From SXXH01 sp041165735 (GTDB lineage Bacteria; Planctomycetota; UBA1135; GCA-002686595), in contig JBKDQQ010000093.1 in NCBI GenBank assembly GCA_046341775.1, positions 1 through 43,746 of the forward strand: 43,746 nucleotides of DNA. The letters are read 5' to 3'. This document shows, in pieces, positions 7,521 through 16,328 of this stretch. A model generated the notes under the pieces. The model saw nothing but the letters and a program-made list of their open reading frames with translations. It was not told where the DNA came from and searched no databases. Numbering within the stretch: the stretch's first letter is position 1; each line of letters opens with the position of its first letter. The position numbers and the translations under genes were made by a program.

Positions 7521-8951
7521 TCAGGGCCGCAGGCCGCGCAGGCGCGACAGCAAGTCGGCGACCATGTCTCCGCACTGCGGATCGCTCTTGCTGAGTTGCT
7601 CGATCTTGGCGATCGCGTGCACGACGGTGGAGTGGTCGCGGCCGCCGAAGTAGCCGCCGATGTCCTCCAGCGAGTGGTTGGTCAAGCGACGCGCGAGGAA
7701 CATGGCGACCTGGCGCGGGAACGCGATGGCGTTCGTGCGCTTCTTGCCCTGCATCTCGCTGGCGCGCACGGCGAAGCGCTGCGACACGCAAGCGATGATC
7801 TCCTCCATCGTCGGTTCGCCCCGGCGCGCGGCGAACACATCGCGCAGGGCTTCGCGCGCCGTTTCGACCGTCACGGGCGCGTTGACCAGGTTGCAGTGCG
7901 CCAGCACGCGCGTCACCGCGCCTTCGAGCTCGCGGATGTTGCTTTCGATGCGCTCGGCCATCAGGCGCGCCACATCGTCGGGGAACTCGCGACCGCGGTC
8001 GCGGCTCTTGCGCTTCAAGATCGCCATGCGCGTCTCGTAGCACGGCGGCTCGATCTCGACGACGAGCCCCCACTTGAAGCGCGAAACCAGGCGCTCCTGC
8101 AAGGTGGGGATGTCCTTCGGCGGGCTGTCGGACGACAGCACGATCTGCTTGCCCGCTTGGTAGAGCGTGTTGAAGGTGTGGAAGAACTCCTCCTGCGTGC
8201 GCTCCTTGTTGGCGAGCAGGTGGATGTCGTCGACGACGAGCACATCGACGTTGCGGTACTTGTCGCGGAAGCGTTGCAGGTCGCTCTTCTCCAGCGCGTC
8301 GATGAAGTGGTTCACGAACGACTCGCAGGAGAGGTAGAGGATCCGCGCCGCGGGGTTGCGCGCGAGGATCGAGCCGCACATCGATTGCAGCAGGTGCGTC
8401 TTGCCGAGGCCGACCGAACCGTGCAGGAAGAACGGGTTGTAGGTCTTGCCGGGCGCTTCCGCGGCGCCTGCCGCCGCCGCGTGGGCGAAGCGGTTGCAGG
8501 GACCGACGACGAAGTTGTCGAAGGTGTACTTGGGGTTGAGCGCCAGCTCGCCCGGCACGACGACGGGGGCGGCGGGCGCGACGCGGCCGCGCCCGAGCGG
8601 TGCCTGGGCGGCCGGGGCGAGCTCGCGCTCCTCCTCGCGCGGCCGTACGAGTTCCGCATCGACCTCGACCACGATTTGCCGCGGAGCGCCGAACACCTCG
8701 CGCGCGGCCGCGCCCATCTCGTCCAAGTAGTTGTTGAGGATCCAGTTGCGCGCGAAGTCGTTCTGGACCGCGAAGGCGAGCACCTGGTCGTCGCACCGCA
8801 CCAGCGCCGAGCGACGGAACCAGGTCTGGAACGCCTCCGGCCGGATGTGCGTCAGGAGCGCGCGCGTGACCGTGTCCCAAGTGCGAGCCAGGTGATCGGC
8901 CTCGCCGGGCATGGCGGGAGCGCTGGCTTGGGGCAAGGAGCCGGAGTCCAT
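7521..8951 (-). CDS. dnaA: Chromosomal replication initiator DnaA
   Basis: Initiator ATPase (476 residues) that binds DnaA boxes and melts the origin. Domain I is at about 22-90 (W25, the TWFRR patch and the NDFARNWI segment). A variable Ala/Pro/Glu linker runs about 100-135. The AAA+ domain has Walker A GSVGLGKT at 178-185 and Walker B VLVVDDIH at 237-244. The DNA-binding domain IV signature is GGRDHSTVVHA at 436-446. I chose the ATG giving MDSGSLPQASAP because the longer open frame crosses the upstream gene. dnaN follows downstream after the candidate origin, and cysteine desulfurase ends 222 bp upstream. Confidence 0.97.
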   Translation of the reverse strand: MDSGSLPQASAPAMPGEADHLARTWDTVTRALLTHIRPEAFQTWFRRSALVRCDDQVLAFAVQNDFARNWILNNYLDEMGAAAREVFGAPRQIVVEVDAELVRPREEERELAPAAQAPLGRGRVAPAAPVVVPGELALNPKYTFDNFVVGPCNRFAHAAAAGAAEAPGKTYNPFFLHGSVGLGKTHLLQSMCGSILARNPAARILYLSCESFVNHFIDALEKSDLQRFRDKYRNVDVLVVDDIHLLANKERTQEEFFHTFNTLYQAGKQIVLSSDSPPKDIPTLQERLVSRFKWGLVVEIEPPCYETRMAILKRKSRDRGREFPDDVARLMAERIESNIRELEGAVTRVLAHCNLVNAPVTVETAREALRDVFAARRGEPTMEEIIACVSQRFAVRASEMQGKKRTNAIAFPRQVAMFLARRLTNHSLEDIGGYFGGRDHSTVVHAIAKIEQLSKSDPQCGDMVADLLSRLRGLRP

Positions 8952-9172
8952 CGAGTGGCGTGGGTGGGGCTGCAGGTGGGGGGCGCACTGGCCGCGGCGG
9001 GGCGGCGCAGGGCAGGAACGGACGGGCGCTGCAGGGGGGCTGCTGACGCGGTGCGCGATGTCGTGCTGCGAGAGTGGCAGTCGTCGTCGCGGAGGGGTGA
9101 TTGTGACGATGCGCGCATGACCGTCAACGAGTTCTTCACGACCGGCTCGCAACCAGCGGAGTCGCGCGAGGG

Positions 9173-10318
9173 TTAGCGCGGCGAAGAAAAAGTTCTCCGC
9201 AGGATATCCACAGCGATGTGGACATCTTCGGCACTCGTGTCGCGGCCGAGCGACAGGCGCAGCGCGGCTCGCGCCTCCTCGCGCGCAAATCCGCACGCGA
9301 GCATCACATGTGATGGTTCCAACGATCCGCTGGCGCACGCGGAGCCCGCGCTGCACTCCAATCCTTCGAGATCGAGGCGCGCGACGAGCGTGCGTCCATC
9401 CACACTAGATGCACCGATGTTCAAGGTGTTGGGCAGCCGGTCGGGATCGTCGAGGGCAGGGCCGTGCAAGCGCAGGCCGGGCACGTTGGCCGTCAGTTGG
9501 CTCCACAATAGGCGGCAGTTGCCTTTCATGGCCTCGGCCACGGTGGGTTGTTCCTCTTGCGCGAGCTCGAGTGCGAGGCTCGTCGCTGCGATGCTGGCGA
9601 CGGGTTCCGTGCCCGGTCGCCAGCCATGCTCCTGGCCCTCGCCGTCGCCCAGCGGGACGAAGGCGGTCCCCGTCCGCACCCACAGCAGCCCCACCCCGAC
9701 GGGGCCACCGAACTTGTGGGCGCTGAACGCGGCCATGTCCGCTTCCAAGGCGCGCGGGTCGCAAGCGATGCGGCCGGGGGCTTGGGCGGCATCGACCACC
9801 AGGGTCGGTTGCAGCCCAGCCACTCGCAGGGCCGCCCGGATGGCCGCGATGGGCTGGATGGTGCCGAGTTCGTTGTTGGCGAGCTGCACCGCCACCACGC
9901 CGGCCCCCACCGCGCGCGTGGCCGCGACGACGGCTTCAGGGTCGACGCGCCCGCGCTGGTCCACCGGCACCAAGGCCGTGGGCACGCCGCGGGCGGCGAG
10001 GTGGCGCACGGCTCCCAGCACCGCGTGGTGCTCGACGCTGGTGGCGACGACTCCCCCTCCACGCGCGCGGTGCGCTCCATGCAAGGCGAGGTGCAATGCC
10101 TCGGTCGCGCCGCCAGTGAAGGCCAGTTCGTCTTCACGCACCCGCAGCGCCGCGGCTGCTTGGGCGCGGGCTTCGTCGAGCAAAGCACGCGCGGCGCGGC
10201 CCGAGGCGTGCACGCTCGACGGGTTGCCCAGCGTCGTGGCCTGCAGCTCGGCGAGCCGCGCCCGCACTTGCGGCCGCAGCGCGGTCGTCGCGTTGTGGTC
10301 GAAGTTGACGCGCTTCAC
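9173..10318 (-). CDS. Cysteine desulfurase (NifS/IscS class)
   Basis: PLP enzyme that takes sulfur from cysteine as an enzyme persulfide for Fe-S clusters and thiolated cofactors (381 residues). It opens VNFDHNATT and has the PLP-lysine motif SAHKFGGPVGVGLL (K202). The catalytic-cysteine loop is SAGSACASGSLEPSHVM with C328, i.e. a group I NifS/IscS-type loop. The GTG start overlaps the bshA stop as GTGA (10315-10318), so translation is probably coupled to bshA. No iscU-like scaffold is adjacent. Coupling to bacillithiol genes hints at thiol/sulfur supply, which is inference. Confidence 0.93.
   Translation of the reverse strand: MKRVNFDHNATTALRPQVRARLAELQATTLGNPSSVHASGRAARALLDEARAQAAAALRVREDELAFTGGATEALHLALHGAHRARGGGVVATSVEHHAVLGAVRHLAARGVPTALVPVDQRGRVDPEAVVAATRAVGAGVVAVQLANNELGTIQPIAAIRAALRVAGLQPTLVVDAAQAPGRIACDPRALEADMAAFSAHKFGGPVGVGLLWVRTGTAFVPLGDGEGQEHGWRPGTEPVASIAATSLALELAQEEQPTVAEAMKGNCRLLWSQLTANVPGLRLHGPALDDPDRLPNTLNIGASSVDGRTLVARLDLEGLECSAGSACASGSLEPSHVMLACGFAREEARAALRLSLGRDTSAEDVHIAVDILRRTFSSPR
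9203..9226. promoter_or_regulatory. DnaA-box-like inverted pair inside the cysteine desulfurase 3' end
   Basis: ATATCCACA (9204-9212) and TGTGGACAT (9217-9225) are each one base from a DnaA box and face each other four bases apart. They lie about 250 bp upstream of the dnaA start. They could serve dnaA autoregulation or form a second origin cluster, but they lie in codons for the conserved C-terminus of the desulfurase, so chance is possible. Confidence 0.4.
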
Positions 10319-11505
10319 GGGAAGGGCCAAGGCGTGGCGGACAAGGTGCGCAAGTACAGATCTTCGTACTCGCGCACGACGGTCTCGCGCGCGAACCGCT
10401 GGACGGCGATGGCGCGGGCATGCACGCCCATGGCGCGCGCGCCTGCGCGGTCCACCAGCAGCGCCCGGAGGTTGGCGGCGAACGCCTCGAGGTCGTCGAC
10501 GGGGCTCAGCAGTCCGCATTGCCCGTGCGCGACGACTTCGGAGACGCCGCCCACGTCGGTCGCCACGACGCTCGTGCCGCACGCCATCGCCTCGAGCGCC
10601 GACAGGCCGAACGACTCGTCGGACGAGCTCAGGGCGAACACGTCGGCCGGCGCGAGCAAGTCCGGCAACGCGTCGCGCTCTCCGAGGAACAGCACGCGCG
10701 CGCCGAGGCCCAGCTCGCGCACGACCGCGCGCGTGGCGGCGTGCTCGGGGCCGTCCCCCACGAGCACCAGCCGCGCCTCGAGTCCTTCCGCGGCGCGCGC
10801 GAAGGCGCGCACGAGCCATGGCACGCGCTTGATGGGGCGGAAGTTGGAGACATGCACCACGGTGGGAGCGCCCGTGCGCGCCTCGTCGGACGGTCGGAAG
10901 ACCTCGACATCGACGAAGTTGCGCACGACGTCGATGCGGCAGGCGCGCGAACCGAAGTCGCGGCAGAACTGCTCGCGCGTGCGGCGCGCGAGGTTCTCGC
11001 TCACGGCCGTGACGCAGTCGCTCTGCTCCAGCACGAATTGGGTCAAGGGCGCGTAGGACGGGTCGCTGCCGACCAGCGTGATGTCGGTGCCGTGCAGCGT
11101 GGTGACGAGCTTGGGTGCACGCCGATGCCGGTCCGCCAGCGCGGCTTGGCGCGCGAGGTAGCCCGTGACCGCGTGCGGCAGCGCGTAGTGCGCGTGCAGG
11201 ATGTCGAGTCCTTCGGCCCGATGCTGGTCGAGGATCGAACTGACGAGCGCCAGGTCGTGCGGCGTCGAGGCGAACAACGGATACGGCAACCCTTGGGCCA
11301 CGTGCATCTGCACCGGACCGCTGGAACGGGCCAGGCGCGGCGGCGCGTCGTAGCTGAAGAGGTGCACCTGGTGTCCGCGATCGGCCAGCGTCAGGGCCAG
11401 CTCGCTGGCGAGAACCCCCGAGCCTCCGTAGGTCGGATGGCACAGGATGCCCACCTTGAGCGGGGTGGCGGCGCGTTCTGCGGCTAGGTCGGGCTTGGTG
11501 GTCAT
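10315..11505 (-). CDS. bshA: N-acetyl-alpha-D-glucosaminyl L-malate synthase BshA
   Basis: GT4-type glycosyltransferase (396 residues). By family knowledge BshA joins GlcNAc from UDP-GlcNAc to L-malate, the first step of bacillithiol synthesis. Its start, KVGILCHPTYGGSGVLASELA (GGSGV at 27-31), is the BshA signature, followed by LHAHYALPHA and TTLHGTDITLVG. The C-terminal half has VVHVSNFRPIKRV and the E-x7-E nucleotide-sugar motif in SDESFGLSALEAMACG. The ATG start leaves a 15-residue leader. Co-location with bshB1 and bshC strongly supports BshA over a generic GT4. parA lies 33 bp upstream on the same strand, and cysteine desulfurase overlaps the 3' end. Confidence 0.9.
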   Translation of the reverse strand: MTTKPDLAAERAATPLKVGILCHPTYGGSGVLASELALTLADRGHQVHLFSYDAPPRLARSSGPVQMHVAQGLPYPLFASTPHDLALVSSILDQHRAEGLDILHAHYALPHAVTGYLARQAALADRHRRAPKLVTTLHGTDITLVGSDPSYAPLTQFVLEQSDCVTAVSENLARRTREQFCRDFGSRACRIDVVRNFVDVEVFRPSDEARTGAPTVVHVSNFRPIKRVPWLVRAFARAAEGLEARLVLVGDGPEHAATRAVVRELGLGARVLFLGERDALPDLLAPADVFALSSSDESFGLSALEAMACGTSVVATDVGGVSEVVAHGQCGLLSPVDDLEAFAANLRALLVDRAGARAMGVHARAIAVQRFARETVVREYEDLYLRTLSATPWPFP

Positions 11506-11538
11506 GGCGGGAACGCGCCCGCGCCGCGCGCAGGGCCG

Positions 11539-12798
11539 TCAGGGCCCGTCCGGCAGCGAGGACAGGATGGCGAAGGCGTCGGGCGGCAGTTCGGGCATGT
11601 CAAGAGTATTGGACAATGGCGCCGACGCCGCCGGGATGGCCGTGGCCGCCGTCGGGGCGATTGGATCGCTTGGTTCGCGGGTGGTGCGCGACGTGGTGGT
11701 CGGGCGCGCGTCCGCGATGGAAGCCGCTTGCGACGGCGGCGCGGAACGATCGTGCCGCGGCGCATCCATGCGCGGCGCCGTGGACGAGTCCGCCTGCGCG
11801 TGGTCGGGCGTGGATCGCGTGGTCGGAGTGGTGTCGGGCCTCGCCGCAGGCTTTAGCACGCCCTTGGCGGGCGCCTTGGGGGCGCCGGCCACGCGGCGCG
11901 GCGGCGGCGGTCGACGCGCCTTGGCTGCTGCGCGCCGCGCGAGTTCGTCGGCGTCGAGCGGCGCCTTGGCCGCGGCGTCGAAGGCCGGCAAGCCTCGCAT
12001 GTCCGGGAAGCGCGACTCCGCCTCGATCAGCAGGCGGGCGACATCCATGTAGTCCTGCGCGCCGCTGGAGTCGGCCGCGTAGCTGAAGATCGTCTTGCCG
12101 TACGACGGCGCCTCGGCGAGCTTGACGTTGCTGCGGATGCTGACGGGCAGCACCTGGCCCTTGAAGTACGAGCGGATCTCGCCTAGCACTTCGCGCGCGA
12201 GCCGCTTGCGCGAGTCGTACATGCAAGGGAGGATCCCGGCCACTTGCAGTTCCGGGTTGAGGCGTTTTTTCAGCAACTGCACGACCTCGACGAGCTTGCT
12301 CATGCCTTGCAGCGCGAGGAACTCGGTCTGGAGGGTGATCAGCACCTCGCCCGCGGCCGAGAGCGAGTTGATGGCCAGCAGTCCGAGGCTCGGCGGGCAA
12401 TCGAACAGGATGTAGTCGGCCGCGTCGCGCCCCGTGCGGGCCTTTTCGGCCTCGTTCCATTCGCAGAGCGCGTCGCGCAGCACGAACTCGCGGCCCATCG
12501 CGCTCGCCAGTTCCAGTTCGGCGCCGGAGAGGTCGATGTTCGCCGGCAACAAGCGCAGTCCGGCGATGGTGGTGTCGACCAGCGCGTCGCCGAAGCGCGC
12601 GGCCCCGACCAGCACGCTGTAGCTGCTCTTTTGCGCCGGGTCCGGTTCGACGCCGAGCGCCAGCGTCAAGTTCGCTTGCGCGTCCATGTCGACGACGACG
12701 ACGCGTCGGCCTTGCAGCGCCAAGGCGGCGCCGAGGTTCGCGGTGGTGGTCGTCTTCCCCACCCCGCCCTTCTGGTTGATGATCGCGATGCGGCGCAT
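11539..12798 (-). CDS. parA: Chromosome partitioning ATPase ParA with long C-terminal tail
   Basis: ParA/Soj ATPase (419 residues) that acts with ParB-parS to segregate replicated origins. The deviant Walker A KGGVGKTT is at residues 10-17, followed by VVVDMDAQAN, DYILFDCPPSLGLL and RSNVKLAEAPSYGKTI. The ATPase fold is complete by about residue 262. The remaining ~155 residues are a low-complexity Ala/Pro/Thr/Arg tail that ends TLDMPELPPDAFAILSSLPDGP; ordinary ParAs are about 255-265 residues. The ATG start gives MRRIAIINQKGG. It sits between bshA and bshB1 rather than beside parB, which is 7.7 kb away on the other strand. Confidence 0.94.
   Translation of the reverse strand: MRRIAIINQKGGVGKTTTTANLGAALALQGRRVVVVDMDAQANLTLALGVEPDPAQKSSYSVLVGAARFGDALVDTTIAGLRLLPANIDLSGAELELASAMGREFVLRDALCEWNEAEKARTGRDAADYILFDCPPSLGLLAINSLSAAGEVLITLQTEFLALQGMSKLVEVVQLLKKRLNPELQVAGILPCMYDSRKRLAREVLGEIRSYFKGQVLPVSIRSNVKLAEAPSYGKTIFSYAADSSGAQDYMDVARLLIEAESRFPDMRGLPAFDAAAKAPLDADELARRAAAKARRPPPPRRVAGAPKAPAKGVLKPAARPDTTPTTRSTPDHAQADSSTAPRMDAPRHDRSAPPSQAASIADARPTTTSRTTREPSDPIAPTAATAIPAASAPLSNTLDMPELPPDAFAILSSLPDGP
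11599..11614. repeat. GTCMA-N6-TKGAC palindrome, copy 2
   Basis: GTCAA, GAGTAT, TGGAC, extendable to TGTCAA...TGGACA (11598-11615). It lies within codons of the parA tail about 60 bp before its stop. The AT-rich spacer stands out in very GC-rich sequence. Confidence 0.55.
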
Positions 12799-12881
12799 GG
12801 TGTCGCCGCGGATTCTAGCAGGCGCGGGCGCCGCACGCGCCGCTTGCAACGCCTCTTCACGCACGCGCCGCGAGGCCGGGG

Positions 12882-13610
12882 TCAGTCGAGGAGCGGATCG
12901 AAGCAGGGCAGCGGTCCGAGCGCGAGCAACGGTTCCCCGTGGCGCGCGCCGATGCGTTCGCCGTAGAACCTCGCACGCGTCTCCATGCGCTGCTGGATGT
13001 CGGACCCGTAGAGGAAGTGGCTGCCGTCGTCGCCGGCGCCGTCGGGCCGCAGTTGGCTCTCGTAGCAGGCGACCAGCTCGCGCTTGGCTTGCCAGACCGT
13101 CCCGATGTCGACCACGAAGGTCGGCTCGAAGGGCACGTGCCCCATGTAGTGGTAGAAGCGCGTCGGGCGGCGCGCCTCGCCGCCACCGGTCGTCCGGGCG
13201 AGCTTCTTCAGGCCCGAGAGGTACCACGCCTCGCGCGCGATGCGACCGGTCGCCGCGTGGTCCGGGTGGTGGTCGACGGCGTGCTGGGCGAGGACGACGG
13301 AAGGCGCGTGGAGGCGGAACAGCGCCGCCAGGCGTTCGCGGGCGTCGAGGGAGTCCTCGACGCGCCCGTCGGGCAGCCCCAGGTTGGCGCGCACATCGAG
13401 CTGCAGGTGCGCATTGGCCGCCTCGACTTCGCGCGCGCGGTCGTCGCTCGAGCCGCGCGTGCCCATCTCGCCGCGCGTCAAGTCGACGATGCCGATGCGC
13501 CGCCCGGCCGCCTTGAGCTTGAGCAAGGTGCCACCGACGCAGATCTCGGCGTCGTCGGGATGCGCGGCCACGACCAGCACGTCTAGTTTCATGCCAGATG
13601 AGCTCGTCAT
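12882..13610 (-). CDS. bshB1: Bacillithiol biosynthesis deacetylase BshB1
   Basis: PIG-L/LmbE-family zinc deacetylase (242 residues), expected to remove the acetyl group from GlcNAc-malate, the second bacillithiol step. It has the AHPDDAE metal motif (16-22) and DHHPDH (113-118), which supplies the downstream metal ligand, with BshB1-like DLTRGEMGTRG at 43-53. I chose the ATG at 13610: it overlaps the bshC stop as ATGA and is preceded by a strong GAGGAGGGG ribosome-binding site. An internal ATG (MKLDVLVV) at 13592 is the alternative. It is coupled to bshC and lies upstream of parA. Confidence 0.92.
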   Translation of the reverse strand: MTSSSGMKLDVLVVAAHPDDAEICVGGTLLKLKAAGRRIGIVDLTRGEMGTRGSSDDRAREVEAANAHLQLDVRANLGLPDGRVEDSLDARERLAALFRLHAPSVVLAQHAVDHHPDHAATGRIAREAWYLSGLKKLARTTGGGEARRPTRFYHYMGHVPFEPTFVVDIGTVWQAKRELVACYESQLRPDGAGDDGSHFLYGSDIQQRMETRARFYGERIGARHGEPLLALGPLPCFDPLLD

Positions 13611-15241
13611 GTCCCCTCCTCGACCAGATCGGCGCCTAGATGCACCACGAGGTGCTCGCGCGGCAAGGGATCGATCTGCCCCAGGAGATCGCCGATCCAC
13701 TCGACGCCGTGCGCGGCGACGAGCGCCAAGGGGCCGAAGACGCGCTCTTGCGGCAATCCGCGCGGCACGAGCGAGTTGTTCGCGCGCCGCTCGTGGCGTC
13801 GTCCCTTGCCCGAACGGTTCTGCTGCACGCGTTCGGCCTTGATCACGATTTCCTCGACGCTCTTCTTCAATTGGTCGCCGATGCGCTTCAGGTGGACCGC
13901 GAGCCCCTTGTCGAGCTCCGCGAGGTCCTCCCGGCACCCGTCGAGCGAGCGCGCCCCGTCGCGCGCCACTTGGCGCAAGCGCGAGAACACTTCGGGCGTC
14001 GCGTGCACTTCGGCTTGCGGTTGCCACGTGCCGCGCGCCTCGAGGATCTCCTCCGTCGCGACGCCCAGCTTGGCCAGGGCCAGTCTCACGGCCGGCTCGA
14101 CCACGGTGCACGACAACCGCGGCACGAAGCTCGTGCGCGGCAGGTCCAGCGCGGCGCGGACCGCACCGAGCTGGGCGTGGTAGCCGAGCTCGCCGTGGCC
14201 GCCGATGTAGGCGATGCTCGGCAAGGCGAGATCCTGGACTAGCGGGCGCAGCAAGGCGCCGGGCGACCACAGCTGCGGTTCCTGCACGATCTCGGCGGCG
14301 AGTTCCGCGCTCGTGCGCGAACCATCCTCGCCGTCGTAGCGCCACTCGCCGGCGACGACTCGCAAGGCGCGCCGACCCTTGTCGTCCTGCCGGAACACGA
14401 GCGCGGCTTCGGCCGGCTCGATCGCCGCGTCGTAGCCTCGTGCGCGCACGGCTTGCGCCCCACGCACGAGTTCCTCGAAGCAGTCGGCGGCGACAAGTCC
14501 TGCGAGCGCGCGCGAGAAACGGGTGCGCAGCCAGTCCGGCTCGAGCACCACCAGCCCGTGCGGGCCGAGCAGGTCGACCATGGTGCGTGTCCAAGCGGAG
14601 GCGAAGCTCTCGCCCGCTCGCGGCAGGCACATGTCCAGCGCGCGCGCCGCGTGCGGCGAGCCGTGGACAGATTCCTCCAGCGCGGCGCGCAGCGCGGTCA
14701 GGCGGTGCCTTTCCTCGTCGAACACGACGCGCGACAAGGGCATGCGGCCCGACGACATGCCCGCAAGGCCCACCTTTTGGATGTCGAGGTTCTTGTTGAG
14801 GAGGTGGATGTGGTGGACTTCGGCGAGGTCGTGGTCGTCCGCGTGGTTCCAAAAGAGCGGCACCACGGGTCGTTCGAGCCGTTGGGCGAGCGCTCGGGCG
14901 AGGCGCACCGCGTGCAAACCCTTCCACAGGTTGTAGAGAGGCGACGCGCACAGACCTGGTTGTTGTCCCGTGACGACGCACAAGGCATCGGCCCGGCGTA
15001 GTTGGCGCAGCGAGTCGAGCACGGGGACCGGAGGCGTCAGCGGCGCCAAATGGGTCTCGAGCGCCGTGGCCAATTCGAGGCGGTCCTCCTCCTCGAACCG
15101 CTGGGGCGGCGCGGCCAGATCTTCGAGGTGCAGCGGCACGCGCACCAAGTCCGGGGCGAGGCGGCCCGAAAGGGCGTCGCGCGCCATGGCGCTCGGGCCA
15201 TGCAAGTCGGCCCGCAGGTGCTCGAGGCGCATTTCGTACAT
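13607..15241 (-). CDS. bshC: Bacillithiol synthase BshC
   Basis: Putative cysteine ligase that completes bacillithiol by adding cysteine to GlcN-malate (544 residues, the usual BshC length of about 540). Diagnostic motifs are VTGQQPGL at 90-97, followed by PLYNLWKGLHAVRLA, and FWNHADDHDLAEV at 130-142 (HxGH/nucleotidyl-transferase-like core). IAYIGGHGELGYHAQLG lies in the second half, then a coiled-coil-like Lys/Glu-rich helix. The ATG at 15241 gives MYEMRLEHLRADL; a second ATG three codons later is possible, and no ribosome-binding site separates them. It begins a bshC-bshB1 pair with an ATGA overlap. Confidence 0.92.
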   Translation of the reverse strand: MYEMRLEHLRADLHGPSAMARDALSGRLAPDLVRVPLHLEDLAAPPQRFEEEDRLELATALETHLAPLTPPVPVLDSLRQLRRADALCVVTGQQPGLCASPLYNLWKGLHAVRLARALAQRLERPVVPLFWNHADDHDLAEVHHIHLLNKNLDIQKVGLAGMSSGRMPLSRVVFDEERHRLTALRAALEESVHGSPHAARALDMCLPRAGESFASAWTRTMVDLLGPHGLVVLEPDWLRTRFSRALAGLVAADCFEELVRGAQAVRARGYDAAIEPAEAALVFRQDDKGRRALRVVAGEWRYDGEDGSRTSAELAAEIVQEPQLWSPGALLRPLVQDLALPSIAYIGGHGELGYHAQLGAVRAALDLPRTSFVPRLSCTVVEPAVRLALAKLGVATEEILEARGTWQPQAEVHATPEVFSRLRQVARDGARSLDGCREDLAELDKGLAVHLKRIGDQLKKSVEEIVIKAERVQQNRSGKGRRHERRANNSLVPRGLPQERVFGPLALVAAHGVEWIGDLLGQIDPLPREHLVVHLGADLVEEGT

Positions 15242-15282
15242 GGGAGCTGAGGGAGGTTTGGCCGGAAGCTCGAGGGCGTATT

Positions 15283-16206
15283 TCAGGCCAGTGCGCCACT
15301 GCCGGAAACGGCCAGGGCGCCGTTGATCTCGGCGATCATGTCGTCGATGGCGGCGCGAGCGGCGTCCTTCCAATGCAGCCCGGCGTACTTGGGCTGCTTG
15401 TAGGCGTAGAGGATGCCGCGCGAGCTGTTGACCAGCGCTCCCCGTCCGCCAGCGAGGAAGCCGCCCACCACATCACGCGCTCCAGCGCCTTGGGCCCCGT
15501 ACCCGGGGATGAGCAGAGGCGTCGTCGGCATCAGTCCGCGCAGGCGCGCCAATTCGGCCGGATGGGTGGCTCCCACGACTGCGCCGACGGAAGATAGACC
15601 ACACTTGCCCATCACTTGGTGCCCCCAAAGGGCCACTTCGGCGGCAACTCTCTCGTGCAGGAGGGGTTGGCCGTGGTCTTGGAACAAGGCGCTGTGCTTG
15701 TTCGATGTGCGCACGAGCACATAGATCCCGGTGCCGGTGCGAGCGCAGGTCTCCACGAAGGGTTGGACCGAATCAGCGCCCAGATATGGGTTGATGGTGA
15801 TCGCGTCGCAGGTCGTCCCGCGATCCTCGGGTGACGAGCCCTCGAGGAAGGCTTTGGCGTAGGCCTTGGCGGTCGAGTCGATGTCGCCCCGCTTCACGTC
15901 GCCGATGACCAGCAGCCCCGCGGCACGGGCCGCCCCGACGACTTCTTCCCACGCCTTGGCGCCATCGGCCCCGTACATTTCGAAGAAGGCTGATTGCGGC
16001 TTCACGGCCGGGACCTTGCCGGCGGCGACTTCCACGATGCCGCGCAGGAACGCCGAGCAGGCCTCGGCCTTGGCGGCGCGGGGAGCGGCAGGATCCCGGA
16101 CCACCGCGTACTCCTCGGGGAGCGAGTCCACATGCGGATCGAGTCCCACGAGGCAGGGGTTCCCAAGGCGGGCGATGGCGGCGTCGAGGCGGTCGGCGTA
16201 GGTCAT
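15283..16206 (-). CDS. pyrF: Orotidine 5'-phosphate decarboxylase
   Basis: Last enzyme of de novo UMP synthesis (307 residues, matching the longer type 2 PyrF subfamily). It shows CLVGLDPHVDSLP near the N-terminus. The catalytic DVKRGDIDSTAKAY segment at 103-116 carries the Asp-Lys-Asp active-site triad around K105. LLIPGYGAQGAGARDV (about 234-249) is the phosphate loop and NSSRGI follows. The ATG start is clear. It lies 42 bp upstream of bshC on the same strand and is divergent from the TonB-domain lipoprotein gene. Confidence 0.95.
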   Translation of the reverse strand: MTYADRLDAAIARLGNPCLVGLDPHVDSLPEEYAVVRDPAAPRAAKAEACSAFLRGIVEVAAGKVPAVKPQSAFFEMYGADGAKAWEEVVGAARAAGLLVIGDVKRGDIDSTAKAYAKAFLEGSSPEDRGTTCDAITINPYLGADSVQPFVETCARTGTGIYVLVRTSNKHSALFQDHGQPLLHERVAAEVALWGHQVMGKCGLSSVGAVVGATHPAELARLRGLMPTTPLLIPGYGAQGAGARDVVGGFLAGGRGALVNSSRGILYAYKQPKYAGLHWKDAARAAIDDMIAEINGALAVSGSGALA

Positions 16207-16328
16207 GGCGCTGAGCGCATCTTAGAGAGTCCAAGTGGGTGGTGGCGCGGCTCGCGCTGGTGAAAAGGCGCCTGCACCATCCGGATCCATGGATGACGCG
16301 AGACGCGCGGCGGGCCTAGAGTGAGGGC

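Noticed and set aside
12667..12682. Further copy of the palindrome (GTCAA-GTTCGC-TTGCG)
   Set aside because: Only three of five bases match in the second half, and the sequence encodes conserved ParA residues.
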